Positions 45,592 through 57,467 of a stretch of 64,000 nucleotides of DNA are shown one piece after another; the stretch's first letter is position 1; every line of letters starts with the position of its first letter. Location: positions 124,001-188,000 of the forward strand of contig NZ_RWKV01000003.1 in NCBI RefSeq assembly GCF_003993795.1, given 5' to 3'. This DNA comes from Aquabacter cavernae. GTDB lineage: Bacteria > Pseudomonadota > Alphaproteobacteria > Rhizobiales > Xanthobacteraceae. The notes below the pieces were generated by a model that was given only the letters and a program-made list of their open reading frames with translations, was not told where the DNA came from and searched no databases. The position numbers were made by a program, and so were the translations under genes.

Positions 45592-46194
45592 ATGCTCCAA
45601 ATGCCCGAGCGCCGTGGCGTACCTTTCAAGCCGCGGCTGAATGACGAGCTTCGCTTTCTTCAGTCCTGGTTCCAGAACCCCTTGAAGACGGGCGCGGTCT
45701 CGCCCTCCGGGCGGGCGCTTGCCAGGATGATGGCGAGCTATCTCGACCCGCGCATGGAAGGCCCGGTGATCGAGCTTGGACCCGGCACCGGCCCGGTCAC
45801 CAAGGCCCTGCTGGAGCGCGGCTTCGCGCCCGAGCGGCTGTTCCTGATCGAATATAACCGCGAGTTCTGCAATCTCCTGCGGCTGCGCTATCCCGGCGTG
45901 ACCGTGATCCAGGGGGATGCCTATGAGATGCGCAAGACGCTGAAGGGCAAGCTGCCCGGCCCGGCGGTCGGCACCATCTCCTCGCTGCCCTTGTTCACGC
46001 GCTCCCCCCAGGATCGCGACCGCATGGTCAATGAGGCGTTCGACCTCTCCCATGCGGGCGGGCCCTTCGTTCAGTTCACCTATGCGGTGGTCTCTCCGGT
46101 TCCGCTCAAGTCCGGCGTGATCGAGGGCAAGCGCTCGCCTCGCGTGTGGATGAACCTTCCCCCGGCCCGCGTCTGGGTCTATCGCCGCCCGTGA
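45592..46194 (+). CDS. pmtA: Phospholipid N-methyltransferase-like SAM methyltransferase
   Basis: A 200-residue class I methyltransferase. VIELGPGTGPVTKALLERG is the SAM-binding motif I, LIEYNREFCNLLRLRYP motif II, and TISSLPLFTRSP the region after motif IV. The start region FLQSWFQNPLKTGAVSPSGRALARMMA is typical of rhizobial-type PmtA, which converts phosphatidylethanolamine to phosphatidylcholine at the membrane surface; the same fold family includes RNA adenine dimethylases, so the substrate is not certain. ATG at 45592 or TTG at 45562 may start it. Confidence 0.75.
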   Translation: MLQMPERRGVPFKPRLNDELRFLQSWFQNPLKTGAVSPSGRALARMMASYLDPRMEGPVIELGPGTGPVTKALLERGFAPERLFLIEYNREFCNLLRLRYPGVTVIQGDAYEMRKTLKGKLPGPAVGTISSLPLFTRSPQDRDRMVNEAFDLSHAGGPFVQFTYAVVSPVPLKSGVIEGKRSPRVWMNLPPARVWVYRRP

Positions 46195-46237
46195 GCGCCG
46201 GACCCCGGCAGGACGGCGCGCCACTCGGAGCGGCGGC

Positions 46238-46810
46238 ATGACGCCCTTCCTCTATCTCAGCCATCCGCAGGTGAAGGTGGATCCGGACGTTCCCGTGCCG
46301 GATTGGTCGCTTTCCGATGTGGGGCGCCAGCGCACCGAAGCCTTTGCCCGCCGTCCCGACCTGTCCCTCTATCGCCGCATCGTGTCGAGCGAGGAGGTGA
46401 AGGCCAAGGAGACGGCCGCCATTCTCGGTGCCGCCTTGGGGCTCGCCGTGGAGGTGCGCCCGGCCATGCATGAGAATGACCGTTCCGCCACGGGTTTCCT
46501 GCCGGAGCCGGAATTCCAGGCGGTGGCCAACGAATTCTTCGCCCATCCGGACGACAGCATTCGCGGCTGGGAGCGGGCACGGGACGCGCAGGCGCGCATT
46601 GTCGGGGCGGTGAACGCCGCGCTTGCGGAGGCGCCCGGGATTCCCGCCATATTTGTGGGCCATGGAGGGGTTGGCACGCTGTTGCTGTGCCATCTGGCCG
46701 GCTACGCAATCTCGCGATCCCACGATCAGCCTCCGGTGGGCGGGGGCTGCTGGTTCCGCCACGGTGCCGCACCGCCTCAGGGCTGGTGCGCCATGGAGGA
46801 TGGGGCGTGA
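46238..46810 (+). CDS. Histidine phosphatase superfamily protein with altered RHG motif
   Basis: A 190-residue protein with the phosphoglycerate-mutase/histidine-phosphatase fold. The canonical LxRHG at the N-terminus is replaced by LSHP (residues 7-10), which keeps the nucleophile His9 but loses the arginine and glycine. The second pocket arginine is also changed ([14 protein letters not shown], Lys for Arg). The C-terminal [15 protein letters not shown] keeps the second histidine. It may be a weak phosphatase or a binding protein. It lies 43 bases after the pmtA-like gene and 37 before pyrF on the same strand. Confidence 0.85.
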   Translation: MTPFLYLSHPQVKVDPDVPVPDWSLSDVGRQRTEAFARRPDLSLYRRIVSSEEVKAKETAAILGAALGLAVEVRPAMHENDRSATGFLPEPEFQAVANEFFAHPDDSIRGWERARDAQARIVGAVNAALAEAPGIPAIFVGHGGVGTLLLCHLAGYAISRSHDQPPVGGGCWFRHGAAPPQGWCAMEDGA

Positions 46811-46847
46811 GACTTCGGGGGCCGCATACGGACGCAAGGAGAACACG

Positions 46848-47552
46848 GTGACTGAGACCCTGCTGAGCGATCGGCTGATCGTCGCCCTGGATTTTCCCTC
46901 CGTCACCGCCGCCGAGGCCATGGTCTGGCAGCTGGGCGACGCGGTCACGTTCTACAAGATCGGCCTGGAACTCACCATTGCCGGTGGGCTGGACCTGGCG
47001 GCGGACCTGATCGGCGCCGGCAAGAAGGTCTTCCTCGATCTCAAGCTCCATGACATCGGCCAGACGGTGGAGCGCGCCACGGCGGCGGCTGCCGAGCGCG
47101 GCGTGACGCTGCTGACCGTCCATGCCTATCCCCAGACATTGGCTGCCGCTGCACGCGGCGCGCAGGGCTCCCCCCTCAAGGTGCTGGGCGTGACCGTGCT
47201 CACCTCCTATGACGCGCAGGATCTGGCGGCGGCAGGCTATGGCCTTGGCGTCGAAGCCATGGTGGCGCGCCGTGCGGAGCAGGCGCGCGAGGCCGGGGTG
47301 GCGGGCGTCATCTGCGCGCCCACCGATGCCACCATGGTGCGCTCCATTCTCGGCCCCAACGGGCTGGTGGTGACGCCGGGCGTGCGCCCCGCCGGGGCGG
47401 ATGTGGGTGACCAGAAACGCATCGCGACGCCTGCCGACGCCATCCGTGCAGGGGCCAATGCCATCGTCGTCGGCCGCCCCATCACTGCCGCCGCCGATCC
47501 CGCCGCCGCCGCGCAGGCGATTCTGGCGGATATGGACAGCGCGTTGCGCTGA
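46848..47552 (+). CDS. pyrF: Orotidine 5'-phosphate decarboxylase
   Basis: Final step of UMP synthesis. The TIM-barrel signatures are present: LIVALDFPS at the start, [11 protein letters not shown], and the catalytic [17 protein letters not shown] with the Asp-Lys network. [38 protein letters not shown] closes the phosphate site. The GTG at 46848 is preceded by AAGGAGA at a good distance; the open frame upstream overlaps the phosphatase gene and is not real. 234 residues. Confidence 0.95.
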   Translation: MTETLLSDRLIVALDFPSVTAAEAMVWQLGDAVTFYKIGLELTIAGGLDLAADLIGAGKKVFLDLKLHDIGQTVERATAAAAERGVTLLTVHAYPQTLAAAARGAQGSPLKVLGVTVLTSYDAQDLAAAGYGLGVEAMVARRAEQAREAGVAGVICAPTDATMVRSILGPNGLVVTPGVRPAGADVGDQKRIATPADAIRAGANAIVVGRPITAAADPAAAAQAILADMDSALR

Positions 47553-47669
47553 GCCGCGCGGGAGCGAAGCTCCGGGCCTTCCGTCCGGGCCGATCGCGCT
47601 CTAAACACCTAATTCTTCGTCCGGGTCGGGGCCACCCGGGCAGACCTCGCACCAGATCAGGGGGCAGAC

Positions 47670-48485
47670 GTGTCGAAGCTTCGCATCGTCATCGCGGGCG
47701 CCGGTGGGCGCATGGGCCGGACCTTGCTGCGCGCGGTCCTCGAAAGCGAAACCTATGTGCTGGCGGGAGCGCTGGAGCATGACGGCAGCGCCCATCTCGG
47801 CGAGGATGCCGGCCAGCTTGCGGGCCTGCCCCATGCGGGGATCAGCGTTCAGTCGGACATGGCGGCGGCGGTGCAGGGCGCGGACGCGGTGGTGGACTTC
47901 TCCTCCCCCGCCGCTTCGGTGCGCCTCGCCGCGTTGCTCGCCCAGAAGGGCATCGCCCATGTGATCGGCACGACGGGGTTTTCCGCGGAGGATCTTGAGG
48001 CCATCGCGGTGTCGGCGGCGGGCACGGCCATCGTGCGCTCGGGCAATATGAGCCTCGGCGTGAACCTGCTGGCGGCGCTCACCCGCAAGGTGGCGGCGGT
48101 GCTGGATCCGAGCTTTGACATCGAGATCGTGGAAATGCACCACGCCCGGAAGGTGGATGCACCGTCCGGCACCGCGCTGCTTCTGGGCGAGGCGGCGGCG
48201 GAAGGGCGCGCGGTGGATCTGGAGAGCCATGCGGTGCGTGTGCGCGACGGGCATACGGGCAGCCGCAAAGCGGGCGATATCGGCTTCGCCAGCCTGCGCG
48301 GCGGCTCCGTGGTGGGCGAGCATGTGGTGATCTTCGCCGGACCGTCGGAGCGGATCGAACTGGCGCACCGGGCGGAAGACCGGGGCATCTTCGCCAATGG
48401 CGCGCTGACGGCGGCCCGCTGGGCGGCGGGCCGGACGCCAGGGCTTTATTCCATGGTGGACGTGCTGGGGCTCGGCGACGCCTGA
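47670..48485 (+). CDS. dapB: 4-hydroxy-tetrahydrodipicolinate reductase
   Basis: Reduces hydroxy-tetrahydrodipicolinate in the diaminopimelate/lysine pathway. [11 protein letters not shown] near residue 9 binds NAD(P)H. IGTTGFS and [20 protein letters not shown] are diagnostic and include the substrate-binding histidines and lysine. The start is GTG. Length 271 fits. The last 40 bases overlap the 3' end of the SGNH hydrolase gene on the other strand, so the two genes converge with no space for a terminator between them. Confidence 0.95.
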   Translation: MSKLRIVIAGAGGRMGRTLLRAVLESETYVLAGALEHDGSAHLGEDAGQLAGLPHAGISVQSDMAAAVQGADAVVDFSSPAASVRLAALLAQKGIAHVIGTTGFSAEDLEAIAVSAAGTAIVRSGNMSLGVNLLAALTRKVAAVLDPSFDIEIVEMHHARKVDAPSGTALLLGEAAAEGRAVDLESHAVRVRDGHTGSRKAGDIGFASLRGGSVVGEHVVIFAGPSERIELAHRAEDRGIFANGALTAARWAAGRTPGLYSMVDVLGLGDA

Positions 48486-49261
48486 GCCCTCGGCCGGCTC
48501 GCCAAGGCCGGAATGAGGCTCGCGGCCAGCGCGCGGGCGAAGCAGTCATAGCTCCAGTCATTGAGGTGGAGGCCGTCGAAGATCAGCAGCCGCGAGGCGG
48601 GGATCTTCTGCTGCTCCACCCATCCGCGCATCAGCGCATAGCGCGGGAACATGGAGGCTCCCGCATTGCGCGCCGTGGAGGCGATCAGCTCGTTGATGGC
48701 GGGCCGGTTGGGCTTGTCGTTCACCCAGGGTGAATATTGCAGGTCGATGAGCACCACGTCCGCGCCCCAGCCCTGGATGGCGTCGATGCCCTGGCGCAGG
48801 AGCGGCCCGAAATTGCCGACGCCGAAGCTGCGGATCACGTAGTTCGTGCCCACCTGCCACAGGACGAGGTCCGGCTTCAGCGCTTCCACGTCGCGCTGGA
48901 AGCGGGCGAGGTTCTCCGGCACATCCTCCGCATTCACCCCGCGATTGATGACCGTGATGTCCGTTCCCGGAAAGCGCGCGCGCAGCAGGGCTTCCAGGAT
49001 CGCCGGATAGGTGCGCGCGCCGGAGGAGGCGCCCACGCCCACCGTGGAGGATGAGCCGATGGCCACGATGGTCAGGCTGCGCTTCGTCGCGAGCGCCTGC
49101 GCGGCGCGCGGGGTCTTGAGGGACACGACCGGGCCCGTGGTGCAGGCGGGCATGTCCTGCTGGGCGAAGGCGCCGCTCGCGCCCGCGACGAGGATGCCGA
49201 GGGCGCAGGCGATGATGCGGGCGAGGCGGCCGCCCCGGGCGGCGAGGAACGGGGTCGGCAT
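48446..49261 (-). CDS. Exported SGNH/GDSL-type hydrolase
   Basis: A 271-residue secreted esterase-fold protein. The signal peptide ends about AFA (residue 33). Block I is [15 protein letters not shown] with the nucleophile serine near residue 71, block III is WQVGTNYV, and the terminal DGLHLND provides the Asp-His pair. Such enzymes remove acyl groups from lipids or from cell-wall polysaccharides; the substrate is unknown. Its C-terminal coding sequence is shared antisense with the last 40 bases of dapB. It lies 7 bases after the HdeD-like gene, probably in one operon. Confidence 0.87.
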   Translation of the reverse strand: MPTPFLAARGGRLARIIACALGILVAGASGAFAQQDMPACTTGPVVSLKTPRAAQALATKRSLTIVAIGSSSTVGVGASSGARTYPAILEALLRARFPGTDITVINRGVNAEDVPENLARFQRDVEALKPDLVLWQVGTNYVIRSFGVGNFGPLLRQGIDAIQGWGADVVLIDLQYSPWVNDKPNRPAINELIASTARNAGASMFPRYALMRGWVEQQKIPASRLLIFDGLHLNDWSYDCFARALAASLIPALASRPRAQASPSPSTSTME

Positions 49262-49268
49262 GCCGGGA

Positions 49269-49844
49269 TCAGGCCCCTTTGTTGCGCAACGCGAGGCCGA
49301 ACATGGCCGTCATCACGCCGTTGATGATCAGGTCGATCCCCAGGAACAGGCCGAGGATGATGGGCGAATTGACCGGCCAGCCCGCAATGATCTCAAGGCC
49401 CAGCAGGAAGGTGATGGCGCCCGCCACCGCGATGAAGCCCCAGCCCTTCTGGGGCCGCGCGCCGATGCCCGCCCAGATGCGGAACAGGCCGCCAATGACC
49501 AGCGACACGCCGATCATGAGGGTGATGACGCCCGCGGCGAACATGGGCTGGTAGACGATGAGGCCGCCGGCGACCACATAGAGCAGGCCCGACAGCAGCC
49601 AGAAGAAGAAGCGGCCCCAGCCCTGGACGCGGAAGGCATGCAGCATCTGGACGACGCCGCCCACCAGCACCAGAGCCCCCACATAAAGCGCGGTGGCCAC
49701 AGTGGAGATGGCGAGATGGGCGAGGGCGATGCAGCCCAGGATGACGAAGGCGATGCCGAGGCCCACGAACCATCCCCAGCCCGCGCGGATCGCGGTGAGT
49801 TGGTCTCGAACGGAGCTGCCGGGGGTGGGAATGGAGGTGGGCAT
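49269..49844 (-). CDS. HdeD/DUF308-family membrane protein
   Basis: A 191-residue protein of six transmembrane helices in three pairs, the DUF308/HdeD layout, with LLGLEIIAGWPVNSPIILGLFLGIDLIINGV near the end. HdeD of E. coli is linked with acid resistance at high cell density; whether that applies here is unknown. I start at the ATG at 49844, since residues before it in the longer open frame are polar and not conserved in type. It is upstream of the SGNH hydrolase on the same strand. Confidence 0.87.
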   Translation of the reverse strand: MPTSIPTPGSSVRDQLTAIRAGWGWFVGLGIAFVILGCIALAHLAISTVATALYVGALVLVGGVVQMLHAFRVQGWGRFFFWLLSGLLYVVAGGLIVYQPMFAAGVITLMIGVSLVIGGLFRIWAGIGARPQKGWGFIAVAGAITFLLGLEIIAGWPVNSPIILGLFLGIDLIINGVMTAMFGLALRNKGA

Positions 49845-50045
49845 CGGGAGGATCTCCAGGCTGGAGCACGAATGAACCATCCGGCCGCGTGACGGATCGC
49901 CCGCGCCCGGTTCGCTCGGGCAATCTGGAATCGATCCGTCCAGCCGGGGACGATGCGGGTCGTCCCGGTTCAAAGATCGCGTCAAGCCCCCTTGCGCGTG
50001 GGTATCATAGACTTGCGCGGCGGGAATGGTAGAGCCCGCCCGCTA

Positions 50046-50077
50046 AACAAAAAGGCGCGTCCCGGGGACGCGCCTTT
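50046..50077 (-). terminator. Intrinsic terminator of the large L,D-transpeptidase gene
   Basis: AAAGGCGCGTCC (50051-50062) pairs with GGACGCGCCTTT (50066-50077), a 12-bp stem with loop CGG. On the minus strand it runs into TTTTTGTTT, a good U tract. It lies 25 bases after the stop of the gene at 50103. Confidence 0.92.
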
Positions 50078-50102
50078 GATGTTGAAACAGTGTCCGCGCC
50101 GC

Positions 50103-51398
50103 TCAGCGGGCGGTGGCCACCGGAGGCTTGCCGGCGGCGGCATTGGCCTGCGCACCGCTGGACTTCGGCAGGATCACCACCTTCGTGCCCACCTTCACGC
50201 GCTCGTAGAGGTCTTCCACGTCGGCGTTCAGCATGCGGAAGCAGCCGGAGGACACGAACTTGCCGATGGTCTGCGGCTCGTTGGTGCCGTGGATGCGGTA
50301 GATGGTGCCGCCCAGATACAGGGTGCGCGCGCCCAGCGGGTTGCCGGGGCCACCCGCCATGAAGCGGGGCAGGTAGGGCTGGCGCTCGATCATCTCGGTC
50401 GGCGGGCGCCAATCGGCCCATTCCGCCTTGCGGCTGACCCGCTCGGTGCCGGCCCAGGTGAAGCCGTCGCGGCCCACGCCGATGCCGTAGCGGATCGCCT
50501 TGCCGCCACCCAGCACATAATAGAGATAGGTGTTGCCGGTATCGATGATGATGGAGCCGGCGGGCTGCGTGGTCACGTAATCCACCGTCTGACGGCGGAA
50601 ACGGGAGTCCACGGGCTCGCTGGGATCCACATTCTCGATGCGCGGGCCGGACGGCGCTTCCTGCGTGCCGGGCACCACGGCCGCATTGGGGCCGTAGGAG
50701 CCGCCGGGCGCGGCGCCGGGCGCATAGGCGGCATTGGTCGGCGCGGCATAGCCGGGCTGAACATAGCCACCCTGCGGCGCCATCTGCTGCGGCGCCACCT
50801 GGCCCTGGGCCGGGTTGCGCGCCGACTGGAGCATGGCGTCCTGCTTGTAGGAGCCTTCATAGCCCGCCTGCTGCGGCTGGGCGTAGCCGGGCTGCACGTA
50901 GCCGCCGGGCGCCTGCTGGGCAGGGTAGGGCTGCTGCGCGGCATAGCCGGGCTGGACATAGCCGGGAGGCGTGCCGTCACGGCCGGGAATCTGCTGTGCG
51001 TTCGGAGCGGGCAGGGCGCCGGGCGCGATGGCCAAGGGCTGGCCGGGCGCCGAACCCTGGCCGGGCTGGTAGCCCGCGCCGGGAGACACGTAACCCTGCG
51101 GCGCGGGCGTGCCGGGCGCATAGGTCGGGGCCTGCGCGACACCGGCAGGCGGCGCCATGGGCGTGCTCTGCACATAGTCGCCGCGCGGGCTGCTGGATGC
51201 GTAGGGATCTCGGTAGCCGGGGACGCTGCCGTTGGGCACGTCCTGACCCAGCGCACCCGTCTCGTCGTCGTCGGCCTGGCCGGCCGCGACATAAGACGGG
51301 ACCACGTAGGTCTGGCCTTGATAGATCTGCGCCTGCGCGGCCGGAATGGCCAGCAGGGAGGCGCCAAGGGCGGAGAGGAGTGTGGTGCGCAGCGTCAT
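50103..51398 (-). CDS. Exported L,D-transpeptidase (YkuD) with long Pro/Gln/Tyr-rich repeat region
   Basis: A 431-residue periplasmic enzyme. The signal peptide ends PAAQA before QIYQGQ. Residues ~30-270 are low-complexity and rich in Pro, Gln, Gly, Tyr, with GYVQPGYA repeated three times and variants. The YkuD domain covers about 285-415: IYRIHGTNEPQTIGKFVSSGCFRMLN holds the catalytic histidine and cysteine. The enzyme would form 3-3 peptidoglycan cross-links or attach proteins to the wall; the repeat region may serve as spacer through the envelope. ATG at 51398 has a normal signal peptide after it. Confidence 0.92.
   Translation of the reverse strand: MTLRTTLLSALGASLLAIPAAQAQIYQGQTYVVPSYVAAGQADDDETGALGQDVPNGSVPGYRDPYASSSPRGDYVQSTPMAPPAGVAQAPTYAPGTPAPQGYVSPGAGYQPGQGSAPGQPLAIAPGALPAPNAQQIPGRDGTPPGYVQPGYAAQQPYPAQQAPGGYVQPGYAQPQQAGYEGSYKQDAMLQSARNPAQGQVAPQQMAPQGGYVQPGYAAPTNAAYAPGAAPGGSYGPNAAVVPGTQEAPSGPRIENVDPSEPVDSRFRRQTVDYVTTQPAGSIIIDTGNTYLYYVLGGGKAIRYGIGVGRDGFTWAGTERVSRKAEWADWRPPTEMIERQPYLPRFMAGGPGNPLGARTLYLGGTIYRIHGTNEPQTIGKFVSSGCFRMLNADVEDLYERVKVGTKVVILPKSSGAQANAAAGKPPVATAR
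50740..51095 (-). repeat. Coding repeats (GYVQPGYA units) in the L,D-transpeptidase
   Basis: Three near-identical coding copies of GGYVQPGYA lie at about 50746, 50882 and 50941 (plus-strand pattern ATAGCCGGGCTG), and a looser GYVSPGAGY copy near 51075. This is the only obvious in-gene repeat of the window and could change copy number between strains. Confidence 0.7.
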
Positions 51399-51673
51399 GA
51401 CACTCGTGCTACAGGTGAAACGTGACGAAATTGGAAACGGCGTACACTTTTGGGCTGGTACCAAGCTGGTGCCAACCGTCTCGCCGGACCACCTTCGTTT
51501 TCAAAAACGTCAGGAATGCGCCGCGCGTTCCATCATGGTTTAAACCCACGTAACTGTGACCGCAACGCAACGGAATGCATGGCCGCTCCGCAGCGGGCGG
51601 ACGTGCCATGGAAGCCACACCTTCGCCTTGGCTCCCGGCCGTGCGTGGCCCTTGCGCTTCTGAGGGGCGCAAT

Positions 51674-51689
51674 ATAAAGATATCTTTAT
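51674..51689. promoter_or_regulatory. Perfect 16-bp palindrome overlapping the regulator start codon
   Basis: ATAAAGAT-ATCTTTAT is a perfect dyad whose last two bases are the A and T of the ATG at 51688. It is the kind of site bound by ArsR-family repressors. Position over the start codon implies autoregulation of the whole regulator-metF-metH unit. TATAAAGAT within it could also act as -10, in which case the mRNA would be leaderless or nearly so. The upstream 51399-51660 shows no gene. Confidence 0.7.
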
Positions 51690-52710
51690 GTCTTTAGATC
51701 GTTCGCCTGCGCTTGCCTATGCGACTCTCCTGGACGGCCTGAAGGCCGCCGGGGAGGATACGCGCCTGCGGCTGCTGGCCCTGCTGGACGAGGCGGAGCT
51801 GACGGTGAGCGAGCTGACCGACATTCTCGGCCAGTCGCAGCCGCGCATCTCGCGCCATCTCAAGCTGCTGGCCGAGGCCGGGCTTGTGGAGCGCAGGCGC
51901 GAGGCGAGCTGGGTCTTCTACCAGCGCGCCGCCGAGGGCGGGCAGGGCCTGCTCGTCACCACCCTGCTTGCCTTGCTGGCAACCGACGATCCCCTGATTC
52001 GCCATGACCGGGAGCGCCTCGGCGAGGTGCGGGCGGCGCGGGCCGCCCAGGCCCAGGCCTATTTCGCGAGCCACGCTGCCCGGTGGGATGCCATCCGCTC
52101 CCTCCATGTCCCCGATGCGCTGGTGGAGCAGCAGGTGCGGGATGCCTTGGGGGCAGGGCCCATCGATACCCTGCTGGATCTCGGCACGGGCACGGGGCGC
52201 ATGCTGGAAATCCTGTCGCCGCGCATCCAGAAGGGGGTCGGCATCGATCTGTCCCCCGACATGCTGGGTGTCGCCCGCGTCAACCTGGAGCGGGCGGGGG
52301 TGCGCAATTGTGCCGTGCGCCAGGGTGACATTTTCAATCTGGCCTTGCCGCGCGACAGTTTCGACGCGGTGCTCATCCATCAGGTGCTGCACTTCCTGGA
52401 CGAGCCGGCGCGGGCGGTGCGGGAGGCGGCGCGGGTGCTGCGCCCGGGCGGTCGCCTGCTGGTGGTGGACTTCGCCCCCCACGATCTCGAATTCCTGCGC
52501 GAGGCCCATGCCCATCGTCGCCTCGGCTTCCCGGAGGAGGCGGTGGCCGGCTGGATGACGCAGGCCGGCCTCGTGCCCACGCTCCACCATGTTTTGCCGC
52601 CGGGCGCAGACGCCGAAGGCGCGCTCACCGTTTCCTTCTGGCTCGGCCGCGATCCGCGCCCCGTCGCCTCGGCGCCGGGCCAAATCCATAAGACCAGGGA
52701 GAGTGCCTGA
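51688..52710 (+). CDS. ArsR-family regulator fused to a SAM methyltransferase domain (SahR-like)
   Basis: A 340-residue two-domain protein. Residues ~12-95 are an ArsR winged helix (DTRLRLLALLDEAELTVSELTDILGQSQPRISRHLKLLAEAGLVERRREAS). Residues ~125-320 are a class I methyltransferase domain with LLDLGTGTGRMLEIL as motif I. No metal-binding cysteines are seen, so it is not an arsenic sensor. Directly followed by metF (one shared base) and metH, it fits SahR-type regulators that sense S-adenosylhomocysteine; the methyltransferase-like domain would supply the SAM/SAH pocket. That effector is inference from family and context. No Shine-Dalgarno precedes the ATG, which overlaps an operator-like palindrome. 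Confidence 0.85.
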   Translation: MSLDRSPALAYATLLDGLKAAGEDTRLRLLALLDEAELTVSELTDILGQSQPRISRHLKLLAEAGLVERRREASWVFYQRAAEGGQGLLVTTLLALLATDDPLIRHDRERLGEVRAARAAQAQAYFASHAARWDAIRSLHVPDALVEQQVRDALGAGPIDTLLDLGTGTGRMLEILSPRIQKGVGIDLSPDMLGVARVNLERAGVRNCAVRQGDIFNLALPRDSFDAVLIHQVLHFLDEPARAVREAARVLRPGGRLLVVDFAPHDLEFLREAHAHRRLGFPEEAVAGWMTQAGLVPTLHHVLPPGADAEGALTVSFWLGRDPRPVASAPGQIHKTRESA

Positions 52711-53630
52711 TGACCCCGCCGATCCGGGCCAGCCGGGAGCTGTCGCGCCCGCCGGTGCGCGTCTCTTTCGAGTTCTTCCCGCCCAAGACGGAAGAGATGG
52801 AGCGCACGCTATGGGCGTCCATCGAGCGGCTCGCCCCGCTCGGGCCGAGCTTCGTGTCGGTCACCTATGGCGCGGGAGGCTCCACGCGGGAGCGCACCCA
52901 TGCCACCGTGGAAAAGATCGCGCGCGAGACCGCGCTCGCCCCGGCGGCGCACCTCACCTGCGTCGCCGCCAGCCGGGCCGAGATCGACGAAGTGGTGCGC
53001 GACTATGCCGGCGCGGGCATCCGCCACATCGTGGCGCTCCGGGGTGATCCGGTGACCGGGGTGGGCACGGCCTATGTCCCCCATCCGGACGGCTATGCCC
53101 ATGCCTGTGACCTCGTGGCGGGCATCCGCGCCATCGGCGATTTCGAGGTCTCGGTCTCCGCCTATCCCGAGAAGCACCCGGAAAGCCCGAGCCTGGACGC
53201 GGATATCGACTATCTGAAGCGCAAGGTGGATGCGGGCGCGACCCGGGCCATCACCCAGTTCTTCTTCGAGAACGACGTCTATTTCCGCTATCTCGACAAG
53301 GTGCGCGCGGCGGGCATCGACATCCCCATCGTGCCGGGCATCCTGCCGGTGACCAATTTCAAGCAGGCGTCCAACTTCGCCGGCCGCACGGGCGCCAGCG
53401 TGCCGGGCTGGCTGCTGAAGCGCTTCGAGGGCCTGGATGATGATCCCGAGACCCGCAAGCTCATCGCCGCCGCGGTTGCCGCCGAGCAGGTGACGGACCT
53501 CGTTGACCGCGGGGTGGGCGATATCCATTTCTACACCTTGAACCGCGCCGACCTCGTCTATGCCATCTGCCACCTTCTCGGCCTGCGTCCACAAGGGGCT
53601 GCCGCCCCCGCGCAGCGCCTTGCGGTGTAG
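52710..53630 (+). CDS. metF: Methylenetetrahydrofolate reductase
   Basis: Reduces 5,10-methylene-THF to 5-methyl-THF, the methyl donor for MetH. The 306-residue flavoprotein barrel opens VRVSFEFFPPKTEEMERTLW, a MetF hallmark, and has FVSVTYGAGGSTRERT, AHLTCVAASRAEID and ITQFFFENDVYFRYLDKVRAAGI. Its ATG uses the last base of the preceding stop (TGATG), so translation is coupled to the regulator gene. metH follows after 39 bases. Confidence 0.96.
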   Translation: MTPPIRASRELSRPPVRVSFEFFPPKTEEMERTLWASIERLAPLGPSFVSVTYGAGGSTRERTHATVEKIARETALAPAAHLTCVAASRAEIDEVVRDYAGAGIRHIVALRGDPVTGVGTAYVPHPDGYAHACDLVAGIRAIGDFEVSVSAYPEKHPESPSLDADIDYLKRKVDAGATRAITQFFFENDVYFRYLDKVRAAGIDIPIVPGILPVTNFKQASNFAGRTGASVPGWLLKRFEGLDDDPETRKLIAAAVAAEQVTDLVDRGVGDIHFYTLNRADLVYAICHLLGLRPQGAAAPAQRLAV

Positions 53631-53669
53631 TTCCCGTTTTCCGGCACGTTCGGACCCGAAGAGACAGCC

Positions 53670-57392
<3,723 letters not shown>

Positions 57393-57406
57393 GTAAACCC
57401 GGATTG

Positions 57407-57449
57407 AACGAAAACGGCCGGCGGAGACGATCCGCCGGCCGTTTTCGTT
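57407..57449. terminator. Strong bidirectional terminator between metH and guaB
   Basis: A 19-bp perfect stem (57407-57425 with 57431-57449) with loop GACGA: AACGAAAACGGCCGGCGGA pairs with TCCGCCGGCCGTTTTCGTT. A-rich and T-rich ends allow it to serve both converging genes. Confidence 0.93.
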
Positions 57450-57467
57450 TGAAGGACTGATCCGCGT

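Noticed and set aside
50740-51095. CRISPR-like direct repeats
   Set aside because: Repeats are in frame, encode GYVQPGYA units of one protein, and spacing is irregular.
51688-52710. Arsenic or metal resistance regulator
   Set aside because: No metal-binding cysteine or histidine cluster is seen, no ars gene is nearby, and the gene leads metF-metH.
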